From: Robertmurraya korlensis
GTDB taxonomy: Bacteria; Bacillota; Bacilli; Bacillales; Cytobacillaceae
Length of the DNA: 64,000 bases
Direction of reading: 5' to 3'
NCBI RefSeq assembly: GCF_023715225.1
Contig: NZ_JAMBNS010000001.1
Span: 62,001 to 126,000 of the forward strand
A program made the position numbers and the translations under genes. This document shows positions 35,945-45,744 of the stretch, piece after piece. Below the pieces are notes generated by a model. It did not search any database, was not told where the DNA came from, and saw nothing but the letters and a program-made list of their open reading frames with translations. Every line of letters starts with the position of its first letter. Positions within the stretch are counted from its first letter, which is position 1.

Positions 35945-38818
35945 TTATCCATTTGAACCATTACCACCGTTATTACCAGGATTTGTTCCGTTACCATTTC
36001 CTGAACCAGTTTCACCACCTGTACCAGGGTCTGTACCCGTTTCAGTTCCAGGATCAGTTGCTGGTGGTTCAGCAGGCTTTTCCTCTTCTTTTGGCCCGAT
36101 TAAAGCCTCATTTGAAGGTGCTGATTCTTGTCCAGCAATGTCAACCGCGGTTACATAATACTTCCCGTTTCCACCACTAAATGAAAGTGCCGTGCCGGTC
36201 TTAATACTAGCAACTTTATTTCCGTTCAAATACACACGATATCCAACAATATCATTTTCAGGGTGAGAACCCCAAGTAATTTGATTGCCATTAACACCTA
36301 TTGATAATGGAGATGACGCCTTTCCATTATCTGAAAGTTTATCATCTGGAAGAAGAATGTTGGCCCAATTGCTATTATTCTTTTTCGGAATCAGGTTTTG
36401 TACTCCTGTCTTAATTCCAAAGAGTTTTTCAATATAATCTGGGTTTAATATCATTCCTGTTTGCGCAAACTCAGCTGGAGTTGAATCTAGTGCCAAGTAC
36501 TTTTTATCTCCGATAGTTACATATTTTCCTTGGACTAAGCTATCATCAACAGTTGTCGGTACGTATTTCGCATTAAATAAGTCGGTTTGAACGAGTCCAG
36601 CCTTTGAACATGCATCTGAAGGGAGCAGACCAGAAATACCACAGAATGAACGTCTTACAATTCCACCAGGCATGTTAAAGCTTTCAGCAGGGTCAATTAA
36701 ACCAGGATTTACATCATAAGCTGCATTCAACAAGTCAGCCCATAGATAGTTGTTTCGTAAACTATAATTGAGGCCAGATGATTTTAGAGATTTTGGTGTA
36801 TCATACCCGTTCCAAATACCAAAAGAAACATTTGGATTTACCGCAACGAACCAAGCATCGTGGAAATCTGTTCCTGTACCAGTTTTTCCAGCCCAATCCG
36901 ATGAAAACTTAAGTCTACTTTTAACGGAAGTAGCTGTTCCCATATTAATGACATCACGCATCATATCAATTGTGAGGTAAGCGGTTTGTGGACTGAATAC
37001 TTCCACCGGTTTTACTTCATGTTGATAAATCACATTTCCGTCTTTATCAACGATTTTTTCAATCATATAGGCATCAATAAACTGCCCACCGTTAGCAAAA
37101 GTACCAAATGCATTAGTGTTTTCTTCAACGGTTACTCCATTGTCCAATGATCCAATAGCCGTTGACAATTGTTCATAGTCACCAGGAGTTAAAGAGGAGA
37201 ATCCCATCTTTTTTAAGTATTCCGCTGGTCTCTGACCAATAATATCTTTGTATAGTTTTACAGCAGGAACGTTAAATGATTTAGCTAAAGCATATCTCGC
37301 AGTGACCAGTCCACTATAGCTCTTATCATAGTTCGTTGGCCAAGGACGATTAATTCCTGGTGCTAATCGTAACGGTACATCAGGTAAAATACTACCTGGT
37401 GAAGCCTTTCCGAGCTCAAAAGCTGGAGCGTAAACAAGCAGCGGCTTCATCGTTGACCCGTTTTGACGAATGGCATTCGTAGCATGATTCAGTTGTGAGT
37501 CTTCAGAATACTCTCTACCACCTACGAAACTTAAGATCTTACCGGTTTTGTTTTCAATAAGTATCGCACCTACTTGGACAGGTTCCATAATGGTTACTTC
37601 TTCCCCAGTTTCAGGGTCTATCACCGTTTCTGCCTTGTCCGGCCCATAGTTTTGATACTCATTTTTCACCTTATCCATTACATCATAAATATTCTTATCA
37701 ATCGTAGAGTGAATTTCATACCCGTTACGACGGATATCTCGGTCTGCTAATGTTTGGTATTCTTCAAACAAAGCATTGTCATTTTGTAAGTCTTCTTCTG
37801 TATAACCATCTTTTTCGGCAAGAATTTTAGCAAGTATGTCTATGGCTCTTTTTTCGATTTCAAAGGTAACCCATGGGTATTGCTCTATAGAGCTTGTCCC
37901 AGCTGGAATAAAATCCTTTGTCACGTCATAGGTTAATGCTTCGTCATATTGATCTTTTGTAATCGAGTTATTTTCGTACATTCTTTGTAAGACGGTTTTC
38001 ATTCTTGTTAACCCTGGCTCAAGGTTCTTTTTTAGCTCTCCTTTATTGGTAAAAGGAGTGTAGCCAAAAGGACTTTGTGGCAAACCAGCAATGAAGGCTG
38101 CCTGCGGAAGCGATAATTCCTTTGCACTAATCCCGAAAAGTCCCTTTGCCGCAGATTGGACCCCTGCAATATTTCTTCCAGAGGAATTTCTACCAAAGGT
38201 CGATACATTTAAATACGCTTCCAAAATTTCTTTTTTGTCAAAAAACTTTTCCAGACGTAGAGCAAGAAGAATTTCTTTCGCTTTGCGCTCAAAAGAAATC
38301 TCATTTGTAAGGATTTGATTTTTAATAAGCTGCTGTGTTAACGTACTTCCTCCAGACTGAACAGAGGAGTTGGTTACCTCTTGGAAAAGTGCGCGTAGAA
38401 TTGCCTTAGGAACTACTCCGTCATGTTCATAAAAGTATTCGTCCTCAGTAGCAACGACCGCTTTTATTAGGTAGTCGGACACTTCATCTAATTTTACTTC
38501 TTCTCTCTCTAAATCCGTTCGAAGCTTTCCGAGGTATACATCATTTGCAAAATAAAGAGATGATGTTTCTTCATAGTTGTATATATCTTTCTTCATACTT
38601 TCGTAAGTTCGGATAGGTTCGTTTTTTGTCAATGATGCGAAGTAGCCTGCTCCAACACCACCTGCAAACGCTCCACCAAGTAGAATAATAATAAGTAATA
38701 TTAAGGTCAGGTTCCAAACTACTTGATAGGTAATGCTCGCACCTTTTACTGTTTTTTTATTTGTAAAAAGTTGAAGCAATGTCCTCAGTTTTTCTTTCCA
38801 ATTACGTTCTTCATTCAT
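35945..38818 (-). CDS. Class A penicillin-binding protein (PBP1 family)
   Basis: Bifunctional peptidoglycan synthase. Cytoplasmic N-terminus, membrane anchor at about 36-62 (LTLILLIIILLGGAFAGGV), GT51 glycosyltransferase with TEDEYFYEHDG and GGSTLTQQLIKNQ, then transpeptidase with SxxK as STMK (Ser455), SFN and KTGTGTD. A fibronectin-III-like module (about 840-910) and a Pro/Thr/Gly/Asn-rich low-complexity tail end the protein, as in PonA. The frame extends 8 codons further, but AGGGGG lies inside that extension, so ATG 38818 is chosen (957 residues). It may be the PonA orthologue or a second PBP1; only a genome search could tell. Confidence 0.9.
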   Translation of the reverse strand: MNEERNWKEKLRTLLQLFTNKKTVKGASITYQVVWNLTLILLIIILLGGAFAGGVGAGYFASLTKNEPIRTYESMKKDIYNYEETSSLYFANDVYLGKLRTDLEREEVKLDEVSDYLIKAVVATEDEYFYEHDGVVPKAILRALFQEVTNSSVQSGGSTLTQQLIKNQILTNEISFERKAKEILLALRLEKFFDKKEILEAYLNVSTFGRNSSGRNIAGVQSAAKGLFGISAKELSLPQAAFIAGLPQSPFGYTPFTNKGELKKNLEPGLTRMKTVLQRMYENNSITKDQYDEALTYDVTKDFIPAGTSSIEQYPWVTFEIEKRAIDILAKILAEKDGYTEEDLQNDNALFEEYQTLADRDIRRNGYEIHSTIDKNIYDVMDKVKNEYQNYGPDKAETVIDPETGEEVTIMEPVQVGAILIENKTGKILSFVGGREYSEDSQLNHATNAIRQNGSTMKPLLVYAPAFELGKASPGSILPDVPLRLAPGINRPWPTNYDKSYSGLVTARYALAKSFNVPAVKLYKDIIGQRPAEYLKKMGFSSLTPGDYEQLSTAIGSLDNGVTVEENTNAFGTFANGGQFIDAYMIEKIVDKDGNVIYQHEVKPVEVFSPQTAYLTIDMMRDVINMGTATSVKSRLKFSSDWAGKTGTGTDFHDAWFVAVNPNVSFGIWNGYDTPKSLKSSGLNYSLRNNYLWADLLNAAYDVNPGLIDPAESFNMPGGIVRRSFCGISGLLPSDACSKAGLVQTDLFNAKYVPTTVDDSLVQGKYVTIGDKKYLALDSTPAEFAQTGMILNPDYIEKLFGIKTGVQNLIPKKNNSNWANILLPDDKLSDNGKASSPLSIGVNGNQITWGSHPENDIVGYRVYLNGNKVASIKTGTALSFSGGNGKYYVTAVDIAGQESAPSNEALIGPKEEEKPAEPPATDPGTETGTDPGTGGETGSGNGNGTNPGNNGGNGSNG

Positions 38819-38915
38819 TGGCAACATTCCCCCTAAAATCAAGTTATATTATACCACAAAAAGGCTATCAAAAAGGGGAATCCTGTCGTTTTATGAGAAA
38901 TTACCTTAAATTGGA

Positions 38916-38945
38916 TTGACAATAAAGGTTCCTTTATGTTAAAAA
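38916..38945 (+). promoter_or_regulatory. Sigma-A promoter of the tyrS leader
   Basis: Perfect TTGACA with a TAAAAA -10 after 18 bases, just before the T-box leader. Confidence 0.6.
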
Positions 38946-38949
38946 TGCT

Positions 38950-40506
<1,557 letters not shown>

Positions 40507-40516
40507 TGTATGTTGG

Positions 40517-40541
40517 GACCGCTAATAAAGCGGTCTTTTTT
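40517..40541 (+). terminator. Terminator of tyrS
   Basis: GACCGCT/AGCGGTC stem followed by six T. Confidence 0.9.
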
Positions 40542-40621
40542 CGTTGTTAAGAAATAGACAATTATAAGGGGAGGGAGACAATGGGAAAAAATATATAATT
40601 AAGAACGAAAGGATGTGGACA

Positions 40622-41527
40622 ATGATATACAAATCCCGAAGTGAATCAGCAGAGTTACTGATACTTGATTCCTTAAACAAACGAATGAGTTTAACGGAAA
40701 AAGACAAACAACATTATTTGGTCTTAAGAAAAGGATACGAGGGGGAGGTACTCTTTGATTCAATGACAGAAAAGCTAGAGTGTGATTGTTTGATTTTGAA
40801 TGACTTGTTACTACGAATTAATCACACAATATTTCAGATTGATGCGCTAATGATCACTTTTGATACGATGTATTTATTTGAGGTCAAAAATTATGAAGGA
40901 GATTTTTATTATGAAGATGACAAATTGTATTTAGCGAACAAAACCGAGGTGACAAATCCAATTAATCAATTAAGAAGAAGTGAAACCTTATTAAGACAGT
41001 TGCTTCAAAGTCTTGGAGATCACACTCCGATACAAGGGAAAGTTATTTTTATTAACCCCGAATTCACCCTGTTTCAAGCCCCACTGAACAAACCTTTTAT
41101 TCTCCCAACCCAAGTAAATAGATTCCTAAAAAGGATAAACAGTAATCCATCAAAATTAAACCGAAAGCATAGGATATTAGCAGAAAAGTTAACTTCCCTT
41201 CACCTAACTGAGTCTCCCTATCAGCAATTGCCCAGCTATAGTTATGATGATGTTCAGAAGGGGATTATCTGTGACAGATGTCAATCTTTTGAAGTATTTG
41301 TTGAGGGTAAAAGATGTATATGTGGCGATTGTGGGGGAGAGGAAAAACTATCAGAAGCTTTACTTAGAACTATAGAGGTATTTAAGCTCCTCTTCCCAGA
41401 ACGAAAAATCAATACTAATGAGTTTTATAATTGGTGTAATGAAGTGGTATCTAAAGAGAGGATAAGAAGGTTTCTTAGAAAGAATTTGAACATGGTGGGG
41501 ATTCACCAATGGGCTTTTTTTGAATAG
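40622..41527 (+). CDS. NERD nuclease-like protein with Cys cluster (paralogue 1)
   Basis: NERD-domain protein of 301 residues. The PD-(D/E)XK-type core is readable: Asp74 in FQIDA and Glu87-x-Lys89 in LFEVKNYEG. A C-terminal zinc-ribbon-like cluster (Cys217, Cys220, Cys232, Cys234, Cys237) is followed by a basic helical end (SKERIRRFLRKNLN). NERD domains are thought to be nucleases acting on DNA or RNA; no substrate is known here. ATG 40622 is eight bases after AAAGGA; ATG 40613 overlaps that SD. It is collinear with the 59173-60078 protein throughout. No terminator follows; a 52-bp repeat array begins about 30 bases after the stop. Confidence 0.85.
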   Translation: MIYKSRSESAELLILDSLNKRMSLTEKDKQHYLVLRKGYEGEVLFDSMTEKLECDCLILNDLLLRINHTIFQIDALMITFDTMYLFEVKNYEGDFYYEDDKLYLANKTEVTNPINQLRRSETLLRQLLQSLGDHTPIQGKVIFINPEFTLFQAPLNKPFILPTQVNRFLKRINSNPSKLNRKHRILAEKLTSLHLTESPYQQLPSYSYDDVQKGIICDRCQSFEVFVEGKRCICGDCGGEEKLSEALLRTIEVFKLLFPERKINTNEFYNWCNEVVSKERIRRFLRKNLNMVGIHQWAFFE

Positions 41528-41560
41528 TGGATATGATAGTCGTTAGAAAGGGGAATGGTG

Positions 41561-41940
41561 GCTTAATGTCGTTCATCAGTGCTATGAAGGGTGTTATGCC
41601 CGGAAAGAAGATGGCTAATGTCGTTCATCAGTGCTATGAAGGGTGTTATGCCCGGAAAGAAGATGGCTAACGTCGTTCATCAGTGCTATGAAGGGTGTTA
41701 CGCCCGGAAAGAAGATGGCTAACATCGTTCATCAGTGCTATGAAGGGTGTTACGCCCGGAAAGAAGATGGCTAACGTCGTTCATCAGTGCTATGAAGGGT
41801 GTTATGCGCGGAAAGAAGGCAGCTAACGTCGTTCATCAGTCGTATGAAGGATGTAAGAGGAGAACAGAAGGTGGCTAACGTCGTTCATCAAGCGAATAAA
41901 GGACGTTTAAGGGGGATCAGCAGGATGCTAATGCTGTTCA
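41561..41940. repeat. Tandem array 1: 52-bp period, seven copies plus a partial
   Basis: GTCGTTCATCAG recurs at 41568, 41620, 41672, 41724 (as ATCGTTCATCAG), 41776, 41828 and 41880, exactly 52 bases apart, with a degenerate eighth near 41933. Each unit holds TTCAT-N7-ATGAA and GGGTG-TTA-YGCCC hairpin arms. Copies 1-5 are almost identical; copies 6-8 decay. No plausible gene lies in it, since 52 is not a multiple of 3. The 41528-42075 gap otherwise holds only the sigma-W promoter. Confidence 0.97.
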
Positions 41941-41993
41941 CCTTTCCGTCCTCAGGAACTAACCGATACCCAAACTACTATTAGGAAATTTTT

Positions 41994-42021
41994 TGAAACC
42001 TTTTTCTATAACTTTCGTATT
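41994..42021 (+). promoter_or_regulatory. Sigma-W promoter of the nfeD-floT operon
   Basis: TGAAAC-N16-CGTATT, an excellent SigW consensus, 55 bases before the nfeD-like gene. The B. subtilis yuaFGI operon is SigW-controlled, which supports it. Confidence 0.88.
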
Positions 42022-42075
42022 AACTACTAATTACATACGAAAGGAGTTTTAAGTTTATAAAAGAGGTGATTTAAG

Positions 42076-42609
42076 ATGGAGCTCTTTGGTTTTCCCATCC
42101 AGACGATTTATCTGACAACACTTATTGTTTCTGGTGCGTTAACAGTGCTGTACATTTTTTTTGGCGATATTGCAGAAGCCGCACTTGATTTTTTAAATCC
42201 AACACTTATTCTTGCGTTTCTCACGTTTTTATCAGCATCAGGTTATTTATTAGAGTTAATCACGTCGCTAAATAGTTTGGTGATTCTTTTCATCTCAATT
42301 GTTATTGCTTTTATATTTGATACTCTTTTAAATATCTTTGTGCTTGTTCCATTGTCTTCTGCGGAGGAATCCCTCGTGTATACTTCAGATTCATTAAAAG
42401 GGAGAGTAGGAACGGTGCTGATTCCTATTCCACAAGACGGGTTTGGTGAGGTTGTACTGAAAAGCAACAGTGGGACGATTTCGAAATCAGCGGTGAGCTT
42501 TGAGAATGAAGCGATTGCTGAAGGACAAAAGGTGTTAGTGATCGATGTGAAGGATGGAGTTCTGCATGTTGCCCATTACGAGAAAACAGAAAAGCTATTT
42601 TTTACTTAA
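42076..42609 (+). CDS. yuaF: NfeD-like membrane protein YuaF
   Basis: A 177-residue NfeD family protein with transmembrane helices at about 10-28, 38-60 and 65-95, then a C-terminal soluble OB-fold (GRVGTVLIPIPQDGFGEVVLKS). It pairs with the flotillin downstream, as YuaF with YuaG in B. subtilis, at membrane microdomains. ATG 42076 follows AGAGGTGAT. The flotillin gene starts 12 bases after its stop, so the two are one operon under SigW. Confidence 0.9.
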   Translation: MELFGFPIQTIYLTTLIVSGALTVLYIFFGDIAEAALDFLNPTLILAFLTFLSASGYLLELITSLNSLVILFISIVIAFIFDTLLNIFVLVPLSSAEESLVYTSDSLKGRVGTVLIPIPQDGFGEVVLKSNSGTISKSAVSFENEAIAEGQKVLVIDVKDGVLHVAHYEKTEKLFFT

Positions 42610-42621
42610 GGAGAGATGTCT

Positions 42622-44133
42622 ATGTTACCCATTTTTATTGTAGGAGGCATTGTTGCCTTTTTACTCATTGCACTTATTGCCGTATTCATTACAAAGTATC
42701 GTACAGCTGGACCAGATGAAGCGTTAATTGTTACAGGAAGTTATTTAGGAAGTAAAAATGTTCATGTTGATGAGTCAGGAAATCGTATAAAGATTATACG
42801 AGGTGGAGGGGCATTTATTTTTCCCGTGTTCCAACAAGCAGAACCATTAAGCTTGCTTTCTAGCAAACTTGAAGTGACGACACCTGAAGTGTATACAGAG
42901 CAAGGGGTTCCTGTTATGGCTGATGGAGTTGCGATTATTAAGATCGGAGGATCTATCGAGGAAATCGCGACAGCAGCAGAACAGTTTTTAGGAAAAGCGA
43001 AGGAAGACCGAGAAAACGAGGCGAAGGAAGTCTTAGAAGGTCATTTACGTTCCATCCTCGGCTCAATGACCGTGGAGGAAATTTACAAAAATCGTGATAA
43101 ATTCTCTCAAGAAGTACAGCGAGTGGCTTCGCAGGACTTAGCGAAAATGGGACTTGTTATTGTATCGTTTACGATTAAGGATGTAAGAGACAAAAATGGA
43201 TACTTGGATTCCTTAGGTAAGCCAAGAATTGCCCAGGTAAAAAGAGATGCAGACATTGCGACTGCTGAGGCAGAAAAAGAAACACGCATTAAGCGTGCGG
43301 AAGCAGCAAAAGACGCGCAAAAGGCAGAACTTGAAAGAGCCACAGAAATTGCTGAAGCTGAAAAAGTGAATCAAATGAAAATTGCCGAGTATCGCCGTGA
43401 ACAAGATATTGCTAAAGCGCGTGCGGACCAAGCGTATGATCTAGAAACAGCAAGAGCGAAGCAAGAGGTTACCGAGCAAGAAATGCAAATAAAAATCATC
43501 GAGCGTCAAAAGCAAATTGAACTAGAAGAAAAAGAAATTCAACGCCGTGAACGACAGTACGATTCTGAAGTAAAGAAGAAAGCTGATGCGGATCGTTATG
43601 CGGTTGAACAAGCCGCTGCAGCAGACAAGGCAAGACAGTTAGCTGAAGCAGATGCGAATAAATACCGAATTGAAGCAATGGCAAAAGCGGATGCTGAAAA
43701 GGTACGACTGGATGGTCTTGCTAAAGCCGAGTCGGAGAGAGCTCAAGGGGAAGCAGAAGCAGAAATCATTCGCCTGAAAGGGTTAGCTGAGGCAGAAGCG
43801 AAACGTAAGATTGCAGAAGCATTCGAAATGTATGGCCAGGCAGCTGTTATGGATATGATTGTGAGAATGCTACCTGAATACGCGAAAGAGATTGCAAGTC
43901 CACTATCCAATATTGATAAAATCACTGTTGTTGATACAGGTGGTGGTGAAGGCGGCGGAGCGAATAAAGTTACGGGTTATGCCACTAGCTTAATGTCTTC
44001 GTTACAAGAGTCGTTGAAGGCTTCATCAGGAATTGATGTAAAAAACCTACTTGAAACATTTGCGGGTAAAGGGAATGTCCGCCAAAGTATTGATCAGTTA
44101 GCAGAGGATTTAAAAGAAAGCAAAGCAGAATAA
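42622..44133 (+). CDS. floT: Flotillin FloT (YuaG)
   Basis: SPFH/flotillin scaffold of lipid microdomains. N-terminal membrane segment about 3-23 (PIFIVGGIVAFLLIALIAVF), SPFH domain (about 40-190), then a very long Glu/Ala/Lys/Arg coiled coil with the EAEAEIIRLKGLAEAEA repeats typical of flotillin, and a glycine-rich C-terminal region. About 503 residues, close to B. subtilis FloT. ATG 42622 is eight bases after AAGGAG; the ATG at 42616 is too close to it. Cell-envelope stress induction is inferred from the sigma-W promoter. Confidence 0.94.
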   Translation: MLPIFIVGGIVAFLLIALIAVFITKYRTAGPDEALIVTGSYLGSKNVHVDESGNRIKIIRGGGAFIFPVFQQAEPLSLLSSKLEVTTPEVYTEQGVPVMADGVAIIKIGGSIEEIATAAEQFLGKAKEDRENEAKEVLEGHLRSILGSMTVEEIYKNRDKFSQEVQRVASQDLAKMGLVIVSFTIKDVRDKNGYLDSLGKPRIAQVKRDADIATAEAEKETRIKRAEAAKDAQKAELERATEIAEAEKVNQMKIAEYRREQDIAKARADQAYDLETARAKQEVTEQEMQIKIIERQKQIELEEKEIQRRERQYDSEVKKKADADRYAVEQAAAADKARQLAEADANKYRIEAMAKADAEKVRLDGLAKAESERAQGEAEAEIIRLKGLAEAEAKRKIAEAFEMYGQAAVMDMIVRMLPEYAKEIASPLSNIDKITVVDTGGGEGGGANKVTGYATSLMSSLQESLKASSGIDVKNLLETFAGKGNVRQSIDQLAEDLKESKAE

Positions 44134-44171
44134 AAAAAGATCCAGCGAATGTTCGCTGGATCTCTTTTTTA
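44132..44171. terminator. Bidirectional terminator floT/rpsD
   Basis: AAAAAAAGATCCAGCGAA/TTCGCTGGATCTCTTTTTT with a two-base loop. Confidence 0.92.
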
Positions 44172-44774
44172 TTAACGAGAGTAGAATTCAACGATAAGAG
44201 CTTCGTTGATTTCAGCTGGTAATTCAGAACGCTCAGGTAAGCGAGTGAATGTACCTTCTAATTTGTCAGCATCGAAAGTTAAGAAATCAGGTACGAAGTT
44301 GTTCACTTCAACTGCTTCTTTAACGATGTCAAGGTTACGTGACTTTTCACGTAAAGAAATTGTTTGACCAGGTAATACGCGGAATGATGGGATATCAACG
44401 CGCTTGCCATTTACTAAAATGTGACCGTGGTTAACAAGCTGACGAGCTTGACGACGAGTACGAGCAAGACCTAAACGGTATACTACGTTATCTAAACGTG
44501 ACTCTAAAAGAGCCATGAAGTTTTCACCGTGCTTACCAGAAATCTTACCAGCTTTGTCAAATAAGTTACGGAACTGACGCTCAGTCACTCCATACATATG
44601 ACGAAGCTTTTGCTTCTCTTGTAATTGTAAACCGTATTCAGATAACTTCTTGCGTTGGTTTGGACCATGTTGTCCAGGAGCGTAAGGACGCTTTTCTAAT
44701 TCTTTACCAGTGCCGCTTAGAGAGATTCCAAGACGACGTGATAATTTCCAGCTTGGGCCAGTATAACGAGCCAT
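44172..44774 (-). CDS. rpsD: 30S ribosomal protein S4
   Basis: Primary 16S-binding protein of the small subunit and translational repressor. 200 residues with an N-terminal [20 protein letters not shown] and an S4 RNA-binding domain ([33 protein letters not shown]). In Bacillus rpsD is monocistronic and autoregulated through a leader, as the 44780-44970 region suggests. ATG 44774 (minus) follows GAGGAGG. Confidence 0.98.
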   Translation of the reverse strand: MARYTGPSWKLSRRLGISLSGTGKELEKRPYAPGQHGPNQRKKLSEYGLQLQEKQKLRHMYGVTERQFRNLFDKAGKISGKHGENFMALLESRLDNVVYRLGLARTRRQARQLVNHGHILVNGKRVDIPSFRVLPGQTISLREKSRNLDIVKEAVEVNNFVPDFLTFDADKLEGTFTRLPERSELPAEINEALIVEFYSR

Positions 44775-44779
44775 GAATG

Positions 44780-44970
44780 ACTCCTCCTCGTGTTTTTATT
44801 TTGTTGTAAAATAAAAACAGTAGTGTTCACAAGCAATATGACCATTTTGTTTTCATGTACCTTCGCCCTAGCAGCTTAAGGGTTACCGATACCCCATCCT
44901 AGAAGCTCAGCTTCTATTGAGGAACAAAATGTATTCATAAAGGCGTTCACATAGGCTGCGATATTTTACA
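44780..44970 (-). ncRNA. rpsD autoregulatory leader (S4-binding)
   Basis: The minus-strand 5' UTR of about 200 bases contains the TAGAAGC-TGA-GCTTCTA hairpin and a GGGGTATCGGTAACCC segment, arranged as expected for the Bacillus S4 leader pseudoknot. The exact fold is not proven by eye. Confidence 0.6.
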
Positions 44971-44978
44971 CAAAGAAT

Positions 44979-45008
44979 ATTATATGTTTTAAAGTCATAT
45001 AAAGTCAA
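44979..45008 (-). promoter_or_regulatory. Sigma-A promoter of rpsD
   Basis: Minus-strand TTGACT-N18-TATAAT. The gap to 45085 also carries a plus-strand TGGTATAAT extended -10 (45060-45068) for the next gene. No gene lies in the 44775-45085 gap. Confidence 0.75.
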
Positions 45009-45059
45009 GGAAATTTTATTTTTTAGGAATATGTTATTATCTAATGGATGATCGTTATT

Positions 45060-45068
45060 ATGGTATAA
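45060..45068 (+). promoter_or_regulatory. Extended -10 promoter of the 45086 gene
   Basis: TGGTATAAT, a full TGnTATAAT, 18 bases before the frame. The leader would be very short. Confidence 0.6.
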
Positions 45069-45085
45069 TCTAATTATGAAAAAGA

Positions 45086-45679
45086 GTGGTTAAAGTGCGT
45101 GAAACTAGGAAAGAACGAAGAGTACGATTTGTTTTGCTTTTTATTTGTATTAGTTTTACAATAGGAGCATTGTACTATAAATATAGTAATCAAAGAGAAA
45201 TAATTAATCCTCCACTTGTTACAGTCCTCCATCAAAGCCTGGATAAAGAAGATAATCCTATCATCGTCTTAGCAAAAAAACAAGAAAACAACTATATATT
45301 GGCTGAATATGAGGTTCAATTAGATGATAATTATCTATTTAAGACAAGGAAGGCAGTCACCCTAGATGGAAAGCCAACGATGATCTCTTTAGATAAAGAG
45401 AGTGTAGGTGTATGGTTGAAAATAGATGGACAGTGGAATTATTTCACAAGTGAATTGGAACAAGCTACACGATCACGAGAGTATAGAGAACGTAAATCTG
45501 TAGAACGATTCAACTTGATCACAATAAAAGAAGATGGTCGCACGATTGTTCAATTGGGAGACAAGCAGTTGGATGTGGGGAAGAGGAATATTAACCAGCT
45601 ATTTCCCTTATCAAAGGACGGTTCCCTATGGCTTGTTATTACTGATCAGGAGATAATAATTTCGACTTTAAAAAATTAA
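45086..45679 (+). CDS. Membrane-anchored protein of unknown function
   Basis: A 197-residue protein with a basic N-terminus (KVRETRKERRVR), one membrane helix at about 14-32 (FVLLFICISFTIGALYY) and an extracytoplasmic part with strands such as NPIIVLAKKQENNYILAEYEV and GVWLKIDGQWNYF. I do not recognise a family. GTG 45086 or GTG 45095 could be the start; neither has a good SD. It stands immediately before dgcP, so a functional link to cyclic-di-GMP output is possible but unproven. Confidence 0.7.
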   Translation: MVKVRETRKERRVRFVLLFICISFTIGALYYKYSNQREIINPPLVTVLHQSLDKEDNPIIVLAKKQENNYILAEYEVQLDDNYLFKTRKAVTLDGKPTMISLDKESVGVWLKIDGQWNYFTSELEQATRSREYRERKSVERFNLITIKEDGRTIVQLGDKQLDVGKRNINQLFPLSKDGSLWLVITDQEIIISTLKN

Positions 45680-45744
45680 TATATATTTCATGCGGGATGG
45701 GATCAAATGGTTTCAAACCAGCTAAGGTATTAGGTGATGACGTA

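Noticed and set aside
41561-41940. CRISPR array
   Set aside because: There are no variable spacers between conserved repeats; the whole unit repeats. No cas genes are nearby. The same applies to array 2.
41799-41984. Open frame of 61 codons inside repeat array 1
   Set aside because: It is made of 52-bp repeats whose period is not a multiple of three, has no SD, and resembles nothing known.
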